A stretch of 42,513 bases of DNA, taken from the NCBI GenBank assembly GCA_944387375.1, contig CALXEQ010000012.1:1-42513 (forward strand), read 5' to 3'. This DNA is from an uncultured Clostridia bacterium. Lineage in GTDB: Bacteria; Bacillota; Clostridia; TANB77; CAG-465. Made by a program: the position numbers and the translations under genes. The notes beneath the pieces were generated by a model. It was given only the letters and a program-made list of their open reading frames with translations. It did not search any database and was not told the origin of the DNA. Shown here piece by piece: positions 16,824-24,825 of this stretch. Position 1 is the first letter of the stretch; each line of letters opens with the position of its first letter.

Positions 16824-17354
16824 ATAATAATCTTCAGCTTTTTTTATTACATCAGATATATATTCTTCTTTTCCAAGTGTATATTTTCTTCTTTCGTCTT
16901 TATATTTTTCATATAAAGATTTTTTTAGCTTTTCATATTTTTTTGCTTCTTCTTCATTTTCATTTAAATAATCTCTAAACAAAATATAATTTTTGACTCT
17001 TTTAGAAGTTACTGGTACTACATGTATAAAAGCTTTTACTTTACCATTTTCCTCTTTTCTGATTAAAAAATCATCTTCTCTTACCATTTCTTCTTTTATA
17101 GTATAAGTATCACTTTGTATTTTTTCTTTTGCAAATTTTATAAACTCATCTAAGTCCTTACATACAACAAGTATATCTATTATTGGCTTAGATACAATAT
17201 TTTTTATAGCTGTGCTTCCAACATGTTCAATTTTTATATACATTCCTTTTAATATTTTCTCTAATTCTCTCTTCTCTTCTTGATATATTTCTTCGTAATT
17301 TTCATTATAAGAAAAAAGCTCTAAATATCCTCTTTTAAGTCCTATATTATCCAC
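16803..17354 (-). CDS. GrpB/UPF0157 family nucleotidyltransferase-fold protein
   Basis: A 183-residue protein of the GrpB (UPF0157) family. Visible signatures are the N-terminal YNENYEEIYQEEKREL, the nucleotidyltransferase-like core IEHVGSTAIKNIVSKPIIDILV (about 41-63) with GS and DI residues, and FIHVVP (about 113-118). Members are found alone or fused to dephospho-CoA kinase; no reaction is established. The start is a GTG, six bases after AGGTG. It lies 9 bp downstream of the exonuclease gene and probably shares its message. Confidence 0.85.
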   Translation of the reverse strand: MDNIGLKRGYLELFSYNENYEEIYQEEKRELEKILKGMYIKIEHVGSTAIKNIVSKPIIDILVVCKDLDEFIKFAKEKIQSDTYTIKEEMVREDDFLIRKEENGKVKAFIHVVPVTSKRVKNYILFRDYLNENEEEAKKYEKLKKSLYEKYKDERRKYTLGKEEYISDVIKKAEDYYKNKEYR

Positions 17355-17363
17355 ACTTTACAC

Positions 17364-17882
17364 CTATCTTCCTTCATATATCTTTCTTATTTCATTATAT
17401 ACACCAAGAGTTATTTCACAATCTCTAAGAGATCTATGTGCACCACTATAGTCTATATTAAAATAGTTTGCAAGTGTTCCAAGTTTATGATTTGGCACAT
17501 CTTTTACAAATATTCTAGACAATACAAGTGTATCTAATGCATTATTAGGTGCACCAGTTCCAAATACTTTTTTCATATAAGTATCTAAAAATCCCATATC
17601 AAATTTAGCATTGTGTGCCATAAGTCTCATACCATCAGAAAATTCAACAAATACATTTAAAGCCTCTTTTAAAGACAAGCCTTCATCTACCATTTCATTT
17701 GTTATACCTGTAAGCTTAGTTGTAAAATATGAAAGTGGTCTTGATGGTTTTACAAACACATCCATCTTATCTACTACTTTATTATTCTTTACTTTTATTG
17801 CTCCTATTTCTATAATCTCACTATTTTGTGGACTAAGTCCTGTTGTTTCTAAATCCACTATTACAAAATTATCATCAAACAT
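17364..17882 (-). CDS. DnaQ-like 3'-5' exonuclease
   Basis: A 172-residue DEDDh exonuclease resembling the epsilon proofreading domain of DNA polymerase III. Exo I is DLETTGLSP (D9, E11), Exo II is HNAKFDMGFL (about 90-99) and Exo III-epsilon is HRSLRDCEIT (about 149-158). No polymerase, helicase or extra domain is attached, so it is a stand-alone exonuclease; clostridial PolC carries its own proofreading domain, so a repair or RNA-processing role is equally possible. First gene of a two-gene unit with the GrpB-family gene. Confidence 0.88.
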   Translation of the reverse strand: MFDDNFVIVDLETTGLSPQNSEIIEIGAIKVKNNKVVDKMDVFVKPSRPLSYFTTKLTGITNEMVDEGLSLKEALNVFVEFSDGMRLMAHNAKFDMGFLDTYMKKVFGTGAPNNALDTLVLSRIFVKDVPNHKLGTLANYFNIDYSGAHRSLRDCEITLGVYNEIRKIYEGR

Positions 17883-17946
17883 AATTTACTACCTCTTTAT
17901 CAACAAAATAAATTATACATTATACATAATATTTTTTCAAGTAGTA

Positions 17947-17975
17947 TTGACTTATATCAAATATTATGCTAGAAT
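17947..17975 (+). promoter_or_regulatory. metK promoter
   Basis: TTGACT (17947-17952), 17-nt spacer, TAGAAT (17970-17975), placing the start about 15 nt before the riboswitch. Confidence 0.65.
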
Positions 17976-17994
17976 TAGTCTACAATTTATATAT

Positions 17995-18086
17995 CTTATC
18001 CAGAGTGACTGAGGGACAGGCCCTATGAAGTCCAGCAACCTGCTTTTTGTAAGGTGCTAATTCCTGCGGTTTAGCCGAAAGATAAG
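17995..18086 (+). promoter_or_regulatory. SAM-I (S-box) riboswitch aptamer
   Basis: P1 arms CTTATC (17995-18000) / GATAAG (18081-18086). Conserved core elements AGAGTGACTGAGGGA, GGCCCTATGAAGTCC and GCAACC are present in order. It senses S-adenosylmethionine and precedes a terminator and metK. CGGTTT (18067-18072) can pair with AAACCG in the terminator loop, a plausible antiterminator. Confidence 0.95.
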
Positions 18087-18094
18087 TTTTTTTT

Positions 18095-18125
18095 GACTAG
18101 CAAAACCGTTGCTAGTCTTTTTTTA
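18095..18125 (+). terminator. Riboswitch-controlled terminator before metK
   Basis: Stem GACTAGCAA / TTGCTAGTC with AACCG loop and a T7 tail; expected to form when SAM is bound. Confidence 0.9.
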
Positions 18126-18164
18126 TATCAAACATAATAATATTAATATAAGGAGGATTATACT

Positions 18165-19325
18165 ATGTCAAAATATTTATTTACTTCAGAATCAGTTACA
18201 AGTGGACACCCAGATAAGGTATGCGATTACATTTCTGATTCTATATTAGATGAAGCTCTTACACAAGATAAAAACTCTAGAGTTGCATGTGAGGTATCCA
18301 TATCGAAAGATACCATATTTATATTTGGTGAAATAACAACAAAAGCAAAACTAGATTATAAAGAAATTGCAAAAAAAGCATTAAGAGAAATTGGATATTC
18401 TACAAAAGGAAGTGGATTTGATGTTGAAAATTGTAAAATAATACTTGGTATTCAAGAACAATCTAGCGATATTGCTATGGGAGTAAACTCTTCTTTAGAC
18501 AATAATTCTACTTTAGGAGCTGGCGATCAAGGAATTATGTTTGGATTTGCATGTGATGAAACAGAAGAACTAATGCCCCTTGCGATATCTCTTGCACATA
18601 AACTTGCTAAAAGATTAGAATTTGTAAGAAAAAACAATATATTAGATTATTTAATGCCTGATGGTAAAACACAAGTTACAGTTGAATATGAAAATGACAT
18701 TCCAAAAAGAATAGATACAGTTGTTGTATCTACACAGCATAAAAATAGTATAGATATAGAAGAATTAAGAAAAGATATATATAACAATATTATAGTGCCA
18801 GTTATACCAAATAATTTACTAGACAAAGATACTAAAATATATATCAATCCTACAGGTAGATTTGTTATAGGCGGCCCTGAAAGTGATAGTGGACTTACTG
18901 GAAGGAAAATAATTGTAGACACTTATGGTGGATATGCAAGACATGGTGGTGGTGCTTTTAGTGGAAAAGATCCTACTAAAGTAGACAGAAGTGCTGCATA
19001 TATGGCAAGGTATGTAGCTAAAAATATAGTAAAAGCAGGACTTGCTAAAAAGTGTGAAATTCAACTCTCATATGCAATAGGTGTATCTAAACCTGTATCA
19101 ATATACATAAATACTTATAATACAAATACCGTACCAGAAGAAAAGATACTAAAAGCAATAAACGCTACTTTTGACTTTACACCTGAAGGAATAATATCTA
19201 CATTAAATTTGCAAACACCAATATATAAAGAATTAGCACATTACGGACATTTTGGAAGAGAAGAACTTAATTTATCTTTTGAAAAAACAGATAAATTAAA
19301 TGAATTATTAGCTAAAATTAATTAA
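18165..19325 (+). CDS. metK: S-adenosylmethionine synthetase
   Basis: A 386-residue cytosolic enzyme making S-adenosylmethionine from methionine and ATP. Signatures: [12 protein letters not shown] (about 9-20), [10 protein letters not shown] (about 118-127), the C-terminal [21 protein letters not shown] core and GGGAFSGKD loop. Full length and intact. Under the S-box riboswitch at 17995, so the product represses its own synthesis. The ATG has AAGGAGG. Monocistronic. Confidence 0.97.
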   Translation: MSKYLFTSESVTSGHPDKVCDYISDSILDEALTQDKNSRVACEVSISKDTIFIFGEITTKAKLDYKEIAKKALREIGYSTKGSGFDVENCKIILGIQEQSSDIAMGVNSSLDNNSTLGAGDQGIMFGFACDETEELMPLAISLAHKLAKRLEFVRKNNILDYLMPDGKTQVTVEYENDIPKRIDTVVVSTQHKNSIDIEELRKDIYNNIIVPVIPNNLLDKDTKIYINPTGRFVIGGPESDSGLTGRKIIVDTYGGYARHGGGAFSGKDPTKVDRSAAYMARYVAKNIVKAGLAKKCEIQLSYAIGVSKPVSIYINTYNTNTVPEEKILKAINATFDFTPEGIISTLNLQTPIYKELAHYGHFGREELNLSFEKTDKLNELLAKIN

Positions 19326-19406
19326 ATAGGTATATTTATTTGTTTATCTACTTATAATACCTTTAGATTCACTTTCAAAAAAAGAATTGTGAAAATTTTG
19401 TGTTTT

Positions 19407-19433
19407 TTAGCACTCACATATTGACAGTGCTAA
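19407..19433 (+). promoter_or_regulatory. CIRCE operator (HrcA site) of the hsp20 gene
   Basis: TTAGCACTC-N9-CAGTGCTAA, one base from the perfect CIRCE inverted repeat (G to C at the first base of the right arm). It overlaps the -35 box, so HrcA bound here would exclude RNA polymerase. Confidence 0.9.
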
Positions 19434-19448
19434 AATTAGTGATATAAT
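19421..19448 (+). promoter_or_regulatory. hsp20 promoter
   Basis: TTGACA (19421-19426), 16-nt spacer, TATAAT (19443-19448). Two small stems, GTAAGT/ACTTAC and TATGTG/CACATA, follow in the leader; the ribosome site stays unpaired. Confidence 0.8.
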
Positions 19449-19522
19449 ATAAGTGTAAGTAAGAAAAGAAACTTACTATGTGCTTAGGTTATCAACACAT
19501 AATTTAAAAGGGAGTGGTTTTT

Positions 19523-19939
19523 ATGATGATGATACCTAGAAGAAGAAATGATTTTGATTTATTTGACGAGATCTTTGATGATCCATTTTTCTCAAGAGTT
19601 GATACAAAACTTATGAGAACAGATATTAAAGAGAAAAAAGATAGCTACGTTGTAAATGTAGATCTACCTGGATATGAAAAAGAAGATATAAAAATCGAAA
19701 TCAATAATGGTTACTTAACTGTAACAGCAGAAAAAACAAATTCTGACGAAGAAAAAGAAGAAGGAAGATATATTCGTAAAGAAAGATATTCTGGACAATG
19801 CTCTAGAAGTTTCTATGTAGGAGATAATGTTAAAGATACTGATGTTAAAGCATCATTTAAAAATGGTATTTTAACACTAGAATTTCCTAAAGAAAAACAT
19901 GAAGAAATCGAAGAAAAGAAATATATCCCTATTGAATAG
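19523..19939 (+). CDS. Hsp20/alpha-crystallin small heat-shock protein
   Basis: A 138-residue ATP-independent holdase chaperone. Short N-terminal arm (PRRRNDFDLFDEIFDDPFF), alpha-crystallin domain from about 35 to 130 with VDLPGYEKEDIKIE and the terminal FKNGILTLEFPK motif, and a C-terminal IPIE tail with the I-x-I-type oligomerisation signal. The frame opens at a GTG (19514) that lies inside the ribosome site GGGAG; the ATG at 19523 is the start. Controlled by CIRCE. Monocistronic. Confidence 0.93.
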   Translation: MMMIPRRRNDFDLFDEIFDDPFFSRVDTKLMRTDIKEKKDSYVVNVDLPGYEKEDIKIEINNGYLTVTAEKTNSDEEKEEGRYIRKERYSGQCSRSFYVGDNVKDTDVKASFKNGILTLEFPKEKHEEIEEKKYIPIE

Positions 19940-19966
19940 AAAAGTGCCACTAAAAGGTGGCATTTT
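19940..19966 (+). terminator. hsp20 terminator
   Basis: Stem GTGCCAC / GTGGCAT-type pairing with TAAAA loop and TTTTT. Confidence 0.75.
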
Positions 19967-20001
19967 TCATCAACTATTTTTTATAAACAACCCTCATTTA
20001 G

Positions 20002-20034
20002 ATGTACCATACAAAAATATGGTACATTTTTTAT
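20002..20034 (+). terminator. Second terminator hairpin downstream of hsp20
   Basis: Perfect stem ATGTACCATA / TATGGTACAT followed by TTTTTTAT. No gene lies between this and the first hsp20 terminator, so it is either a backup or the end of an unseen short RNA. Confidence 0.75.
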
Positions 20035-20040
20035 AACTTA

Positions 20041-20078
20041 TAAAAAATAGGTCCTTACTATATAATAAAGACCTATTC
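20041..20078 (-). terminator. Terminator of the epimerase gene
   Basis: Stem AATAGGTC / GACCTATT; on minus the hairpin is followed by TTTTTTA. Confidence 0.75.
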
Positions 20079-20080
20079 TA

Positions 20081-20944
20081 TTACTTAAATATTATAGAAT
20101 AACTGCATTTATATTCTTCATTTACTTCTAACTTTATATTATCCTTTTTTAGAGTAAAATCTTGATTAGAATCTGTATAATCCGCTGTTGTCTGCCATGG
20201 TTCTATACACAAAAATGGTGCATTTTTCTTAGACCACAATGACAAATACTTAAATTGTCCAAACTCAAATTCTAGTTTTTCTATATTATTTTCATATAAT
20301 CTTAATTTTCTTGAACTCAAACCACTCATTATGATCGCGTCATGCGAAAATGTATCCTTACTTATTTCAATGCATCTATTATTTGACATTAAACTATTAT
20401 TAATATAATTATTTTTATATGATATAAGACCTGCATCTAATTGACTAAATTTTATATTATTTTCCTCGTTTTCAAACTCAACCTTATACTTGTTATTCTT
20501 TAAATCAATAATAAATGCTGGATGGCCACCTATTCCAAAATATATAGGTCTTATATCTAAATTTCTAACTTTATATATTACAGTTAATTTATTTTCTTCT
20601 ATAAAATAACTAATATAAAGTTCAAATTTATATGGATACATTTTTAAAGTATTTTCATTATATTTTAAAACATATGTATGTTCCCTTTCTGATATGTTTA
20701 CAATGTCAAACACCATATCGCGCGCAAATCCATGTTGTGACATTTCATATTTTTTTCCATCAATATACGTAGTGTTATTTTTTAAACTACCTACAATAGG
20801 AAATAATACTGGAGCATGTCTTTTCCAAAACACTTTTCCTTCTTTATCTAGTACACTTTCACCTTGATGTAATCTTTCCTCAGAATTGTACTTAATACTA
20901 GTAAGTTCAGCTCCAATAGGACTGGTTACTATCTCTAATTTCAC
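20081..20944 (-). CDS. Aldose 1-epimerase family protein (LacX/GalM-like)
   Basis: A 287-residue protein of the aldose-1-epimerase beta-sandwich family, closer to the LacX/YeaD-type group than to classical GalM. Visible signatures: APVLFPIVGSLKNN (about 48-61), the conserved HGFARD (about 77-82) and GIGGHPAF (about 142-149) His residues, and a late CIEPWQTTAD strand with the Glu expected at the active site. It would interconvert alpha and beta sugar anomers; the sugar is unknown. The start is GTG, nine bases after GGGAGG. Confidence 0.85.
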   Translation of the reverse strand: MKLEIVTSPIGAELTSIKYNSEERLHQGESVLDKEGKVFWKRHAPVLFPIVGSLKNNTTYIDGKKYEMSQHGFARDMVFDIVNISEREHTYVLKYNENTLKMYPYKFELYISYFIEENKLTVIYKVRNLDIRPIYFGIGGHPAFIIDLKNNKYKVEFENEENNIKFSQLDAGLISYKNNYINNSLMSNNRCIEISKDTFSHDAIIMSGLSSRKLRLYENNIEKLEFEFGQFKYLSLWSKKNAPFLCIEPWQTTADYTDSNQDFTLKKDNIKLEVNEEYKCSYSIIFK

Positions 20945-21048
20945 CCTCTGTTGCCTCCCATCAAAAAGGAGATTATTATATCATAAATATACGGCTATTA
21001 CAAGTTTTTATATAGCTTTTTTTAATAAAAATTATAAAATTCTACAAT

Positions 21049-21891
21049 TTACTTCAAATAACCATTTTTATCATCATAATCATCCATAAAATTATATTCT
21101 TTACCATCTTTTTTCCATCCAAGCATGGAATTAAGATTTACATTAGACATGCTGTGAAATATACTTTTATCTATATATTCACTTTCTTTTCTAAATTTAG
21201 CTATTAGATTTTTCATAGCTTTTCTTTTAGATACATTTTCATCATGTTGTTTTATATTCTCTGTAACTTTACAAGCACAATCTAAAAACTCTAACTTGTT
21301 ATATTCTTTCCATGAAATAATATCTGGCTCTTTTACCAAATAAAGTGGTCGTATAAGCTCAAGATTAAAATTATCACTATGAATTTTAGGCATCATTGTT
21401 TTTATTTCACCAGAATAAAAAATGTTAAGTAACATTGTCTCCAATACATCATCATAATGATGTCCAAGTGCAATTTTATTACAATTTAAACTTTCTGCTA
21501 TGTTATATAAACACCCTCTTCTCATTTTAGAACATAAAAAACAAGCTGATCCCCAAGTCTGTTTATTTAAAACTTCAAATATATTTTTGTTTATTATTTT
21601 TATAGGTACATTTAAAATTTTAGCATTTTCCTCTATCTTTTCTCTATTTTTATTACTATATCCTGGATCCATTACTACAAATTCAAGTTCAAATTTTTTA
21701 TCTCCATGACGTTGATACTCTTGCATACATTTAGCAAGTAACATTGAATCTTTTCCGCCAGAAATACATACACAAATTCTATCTCCATCATCTATTAATT
21801 TATATCTATCAATAGCTTCTCTAAACCTTTTATATATGTTTTTTCTATATTTAGTAATAATACTATTTTCTATTTCTTGATATCTTTCCAT
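21049..21891 (-). CDS. TtcA-like tRNA thiolation enzyme (PP-loop ATPase)
   Basis: A 280-residue ATP pyrophosphatase of the TtcA/TtuA superfamily. PP-loop CISGGKDSMLLA (about 43-54), then a CFLCSKMRRG Cys pair (about 118-127), ALGHHYDDVLETMLLN (about 142-157), and a later DCACK Cys. Three Cys of this arrangement bind a [4Fe-4S] cluster that supplies sulfur to tRNA bases such as C32; the exact tRNA target is not decided. Single gene with an AAAGG ribosome site. Confidence 0.85.
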   Translation of the reverse strand: MERYQEIENSIITKYRKNIYKRFREAIDRYKLIDDGDRICVCISGGKDSMLLAKCMQEYQRHGDKKFELEFVVMDPGYSNKNREKIEENAKILNVPIKIINKNIFEVLNKQTWGSACFLCSKMRRGCLYNIAESLNCNKIALGHHYDDVLETMLLNIFYSGEIKTMMPKIHSDNFNLELIRPLYLVKEPDIISWKEYNKLEFLDCACKVTENIKQHDENVSKRKAMKNLIAKFRKESEYIDKSIFHSMSNVNLNSMLGWKKDGKEYNFMDDYDDKNGYLK

Positions 21892-21949
21892 ATTTTACCT
21901 TTCTACTTTATTCTATATTATTAATATATATATTATACCATACAAATCC

Positions 21950-21982
21950 AAAAAGAAAAAACAGGAAATTAATCCTGTTTAT
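21950..21982 (-). terminator. Terminator of the 21979 gene
   Basis: Stem AAACAGGA / TCCTGTTT with TTTTT on minus, overlapping the stop codon. Confidence 0.8.
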
Positions 21983-22371
21983 TCTATGTTTAAATCTATA
22001 TTATATAGTTGCTGAATAGACATTGAATTTTCTAAAAATTTCTCGATCTCTTCTACTGTATCTTTTGCATATCTTTTTATTCTTCTTATTTCTTTTATAT
22101 CACTATTAGATGACGAATATACAACATATACAGTTTCAAAATTTCCTCTTCTATTTTCAATACCTATTTCATGTACTTCTGTATCATTATGTAATAACAA
22201 AGAATGTTCATTAGAATAAATTATATTACCATTTTCAACACTTTTCATTTTTTTAGCATATATATTTTTTCTAATGCATTTTCTTTTTTCTAACCAATCA
22301 CTAATTTGGTCTTTTTCCTTTCTTTTTACCTCCTCTTTTTTTAAAATATTTACTGTTACGTTATTACACAT
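21979..22371 (-). CDS. Small charged protein of unknown function (130 aa)
   Basis: Not recognised. A 130-residue soluble, Lys/Glu-rich protein: a basic helical first half (EEVKRKEKDQISDWLEKRK), a beta-like middle (ENGNIIYSNEHSLLLHNDTEVHEIGI, VYVVYSSS) and a helical end. Strong ribosome site AAAGGAGG, TTGACA-17-TATAAT promoter and a terminator: a complete transcription unit. It is the first of four similar-sized unknown minus-strand genes up to 24.1 kb, each with its own promoter or terminator. Confidence 0.7.
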   Translation of the reverse strand: MCNNVTVNILKKEEVKRKEKDQISDWLEKRKCIRKNIYAKKMKSVENGNIIYSNEHSLLLHNDTEVHEIGIENRRGNFETVYVVYSSSNSDIKEIRRIKRYAKDTVEEIEKFLENSMSIQQLYNIDLNIE

Positions 22372-22431
22372 AACAATCCCTCCTTTAAAATAATTTTATT
22401 TACTTAAGCCGTATATTAAATTTACATAAAT

Positions 22432-22460
22432 ATTATACTATATTTTTAATATTATGTCAA
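22432..22460 (-). promoter_or_regulatory. Promoter of the 21979 gene
   Basis: TTGACA (22455-22460), 17-nt spacer, TATAAT (22432-22437). Confidence 0.7.
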
Positions 22461-22520
22461 ATTCATGAGGATTATATAGTTTAAAATAAGTAATTTTATA
22501 ATTTATTCTATAATAAAGCA

Positions 22521-22551
22521 TAAAAAATCAAGCAAAATTAATTGCTTGATG
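22521..22551 (-). terminator. Terminator of the 22556 gene
   Basis: Perfect stem ATCAAGCAA / TTGCTTGAT with TTAATT loop and TTTTTTATG on minus. Confidence 0.85.
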
Positions 22552-22555
22552 AATC

Positions 22556-22798
22556 TTATGCTACACTTCTAGGAAGATCTATAGATATTCCTATTATATC
22601 TTCTACGATATCTCTTGGAATATATACTGTTCTTCCTGAACCTTGTTTAAATACAACGTTGTTTCCAACAAGGTATTTATCAATAGATTCAGACATATAT
22701 GCTTTCTGTAAGCATTTTCTAAATCTACTAGAGCCAAAGTTCACCTCACTTCCTAGATAATATAATAAATTCTCCTTTTTTAAAATGTTTGTTTTCAT
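22556..22798 (-). CDS. Small protein of unknown function (80 aa)
   Basis: Not recognised. An 80-residue soluble protein with a helical first half (LLYYLGSEVNFGSSRFRKCLQKAYMSESIDKYL) and a short FKQGSGRTVYIPRDIV segment near the end. GGAGG precedes the ATG; a specific promoter (22954) and a perfect terminator bound it. The promoter matches those of the genes at 27969 and 28756 almost base for base, so it may be co-regulated with them. The pattern of helix then hairpin could suit a small DNA-binding or adaptor protein, but no motif confirms this. Confidence 0.7.
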   Translation of the reverse strand: MKTNILKKENLLYYLGSEVNFGSSRFRKCLQKAYMSESIDKYLVGNNVVFKQGSGRTVYIPRDIVEDIIGISIDLPRSVA

Positions 22799-22953
22799 AT
22801 GTTTACCTCCATTTCTTTTGTATATTCTTAAATTTATATATAATAAACAACCTCAGAAAATTAAGGAGACATTGTAGCACAATATATGCTTCAAAAATTT
22901 TCTCCACATTACCTGAAGCCTTACGCTCCATTATATATATAATATACACTTAT

Positions 22954-22991
22954 ATTATACCACATTTTGGATATTTTTTCAAATTATGTAA
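22954..22991 (-). promoter_or_regulatory. Shared-type promoter, copy A (22556 gene)
   Basis: TTACATAAT directly before TTGAAA (22977-22982), 17-nt spacer, TATAAT (22954-22959), then ATAAGTGT. The same architecture occurs at 28529 and 29401. Confidence 0.75.
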
Positions 22992-23019
22992 AATATAACC
23001 CGAGTTATTCACTCGAGTT
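22990..23019 (-). terminator. Terminator of the 23025 gene
   Basis: Stem AACTCGAG / CTCGGGTT (one wobble) with ATATTTT tail on minus. Confidence 0.65.
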
Positions 23020-23024
23020 ACTTA

Positions 23025-23366
23025 TTATTCGATATCTTCAATATCTCTTTCATTTTTACATCTTTTAAGCCTTTTTTCTAATTCTTCTAAACTTAAACTT
23101 GTGTATAAGTCAATAACAAATGGTTGATTTTTCATATTATCTACCGTTTCTGAAAATTCAATTCTTACTGTTCTAGGCATAAGACTGGTAAATGATGTCA
23201 TTTGTTTTTCTTCTTCGTCTCCTATTACATATATTTTTTCGATCTTTAATTGAGCGTTTATTACAAGTGGATACTCTTTATCATAAAAATAACACTCCTC
23301 ATCCTTTATAGCATTTTCTGATGCTAATCTGTTTTGTTCCCTTTTTAAACTTAAATTCTTTTTCAT
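23025..23366 (-). CDS. Small protein of unknown function (113 aa)
   Basis: Not recognised. The frame is open from 23420, but the ATG at 23364-23366 directly follows GGGAGGTCATTA and is the start; the upstream part would lie in the promoter leader. 113 residues: a basic N-terminus (KKNLSLKREQNR), a beta-rich middle (EYPLVINAQLKIEKIYVIGDEEEKQ, RTVRIEFSETV) and an acidic, charged C-terminal helix (LEELEKRLKRCKNERD). Soluble, own TTGACA promoter and terminator. Confidence 0.7.
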   Translation of the reverse strand: MKKNLSLKREQNRLASENAIKDEECYFYDKEYPLVINAQLKIEKIYVIGDEEEKQMTSFTSLMPRTVRIEFSETVDNMKNQPFVIDLYTSLSLEELEKRLKRCKNERDIEDIE

Positions 23367-23462
23367 ATTAATGACCTCCCTGAAAAAAATATACATAATA
23401 CAAAGAATATATTTTATCATTCAGTATATTAATTCCGAATATTCCTTATAAAATGTAGTACT

Positions 23463-23491
23463 ATTATATCATTATTTACATAATATGTCAA
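23463..23491 (-). promoter_or_regulatory. Promoter of the 23025 gene
   Basis: TTGACA (23486-23491), 17-nt spacer, TATAAT (23463-23468). Confidence 0.75.
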
Positions 23492-23501
23492 ATATATTTT
23501 A

Positions 23502-23527
23502 AAAAACAGAAGCTATTGCTCCTGTTT
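23502..23527 (-). terminator. Terminator of the 23513 gene
   Basis: Stem AACAGGAG / CTTCTGTT around CAATAG, then TTTTAAAA on minus. Confidence 0.65.
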
Positions 23528-24112
23528 AGTATCTTGTATTTCCTTTTTATCTTCATCATAATTTAATTCTATATCTATGTTATTACTTGTATTTTGTGGT
23601 AATTCTATTACTTCATCTGTATCTACATTTTGCTTTGCCTTTTGTTGCATTTTCCATATAGCTCTTTTAAACATACGTGTTATCTTATCTACAACATTAG
23701 TTTCTTCTGGAACTACCATAAGCATATTTTTAAGCATCTTATCTTCTTCTTTATCTTGCTTTGAACCTTTATATGCAAGTAGCTCTTCTTTCCATACATG
23801 AAAATCATTTTTTCTAATACTTTCTTCAAGTTCAAAAATTCTATTAGTTATCTCATTTAATTGATCATAATCTACAATTCCACCATTTCTAAATCTATAA
23901 AAAACACTTTTATATGAAATGCATTTATTTATTATATATTTAAGTTCTTTTTCAGTTAGCTCGTCTTTGTGTTCTTCTATTTTTTCTTCAAGTCCATCTA
24001 CTAACTGGTCTGCTTTAGCAATATTACTTATCTTCTCCAATATATCATTTTGAAGATCTTTATCCATGTTAGGGTCACTTTCAATTGTGTCAAAGATTTC
24101 TCTTATTTCCAT
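23513..24112 (-). CDS. Helical coiled-coil protein of unknown function (199 aa)
   Basis: Not recognised. A 199-residue soluble protein, almost wholly helical and strongly charged, with coiled-coil-like stretches (IAKADQLVDGLEEKIEEHKDELT; ITNRIFELEESIRK) and a low-complexity acidic, Asn-rich tail (about 168-199). GGAGGGAG ribosome site. No membrane segment. It is followed by a terminator and then the promoter of the 23025 gene, so it is transcribed on its own. Confidence 0.7.
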   Translation of the reverse strand: MEIREIFDTIESDPNMDKDLQNDILEKISNIAKADQLVDGLEEKIEEHKDELTEKELKYIINKCISYKSVFYRFRNGGIVDYDQLNEITNRIFELEESIRKNDFHVWKEELLAYKGSKQDKEEDKMLKNMLMVVPEETNVVDKITRMFKRAIWKMQQKAKQNVDTDEVIELPQNTSNNIDIELNYDEDKKEIQDTKQEQ

Positions 24113-24183
24113 ATGCTCCCTCCAAATTTAATATTTATTAATATAAATATTATATAATCTTTTTATTTAAAAAACAACTCTTT

Positions 24184-24747
24184 TTATTTTATTTGACTTA
24201 CTTTATCTATTATTTTAGAATACACTGGTTTCATATGTGGTTCTGTAGATAACTCTACTGCTTTTTCTATATCTTGCCATCCAATTTTACTATTTTCATC
24301 TGGCTTTATTCTAATACTGTCATTTTCATCTGCCTCAAATAAATATGCAACAGATAAATGAATATGAGCACTTACATACTTTCCTCTCTTAACATGTCCA
24401 TGTACTGGTAATGTATCAAGAGAAATAATTTTACTGTTATTTAATACTTTAATATTTTTAAGTCCTGTTTCTTCTTCTACTTCTCTTTTGGCAACAGCTA
24501 AAAAATTAGTCTGTCCATCAACATGTCCACCAGTCCAACCCCAAGAATCATATATATTATGATAAATCATTAATACCTTATCTCTATTTTTATTTACAAC
24601 AAACGCAGATGATGTAAAATGCATATATTCATTTTCTCTTGTTAATACATCATCAAAATCATTAATAGCATTTAGCATAAATTGTTTATCTTTTTCCTCT
24701 TGTTCATTTACGGGAGAATATTCTTCTATCTCTTTTTTAAAATCCAT
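24184..24747 (-). CDS. Nudix hydrolase
   Basis: A 187-residue Nudix-fold hydrolase. The Nudix box is at about 89-111: GHVDGQTNFLAVAKREVEEETG, with the catalytic REVEEE intact; the first Glu of GX5E is Thr, as in the group with GGHxDGxTxLL. Members cleave nucleoside diphosphate-linked substrates; the substrate here is not predictable. AGGTGA ribosome site. Single gene. Confidence 0.88.
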   Translation of the reverse strand: MDFKKEIEEYSPVNEQEEKDKQFMLNAINDFDDVLTRENEYMHFTSSAFVVNKNRDKVLMIYHNIYDSWGWTGGHVDGQTNFLAVAKREVEEETGLKNIKVLNNSKIISLDTLPVHGHVKRGKYVSAHIHLSVAYLFEADENDSIRIKPDENSKIGWQDIEKAVELSTEPHMKPVYSKIIDKVSQIK

Positions 24748-24797
24748 ATAATCACCTAAATTTTATTATATAATATATATAATAATTTCTCAAGCAA

Positions 24798-24825
24798 CAA
24801 AAAAAGAGTAGAAAATTCTACTCCA
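24798..24825 (-). terminator. dapF terminator
   Basis: Stem GGAGTAGA / TCTACTC with ATTT loop and TTTTTTT on minus; it overlaps the gene's last codons. Confidence 0.85.

Noticed and set aside
17611..18012. Plus-strand 133-residue ORF overlapping the exonuclease gene
   Set aside because: It is antisense to a clear exonuclease and runs into the metK promoter and riboswitch.
19455..19502. RNA thermometer in the hsp20 leader
   Set aside because: Two small hairpins form but the ribosome site GGGAG is outside both; CIRCE control explains the regulation.
22542..22760. Plus-strand ORF opposite the 22556 gene
   Set aside because: It has no ribosome site and lies across the terminator of the minus-strand gene, which has good signals.
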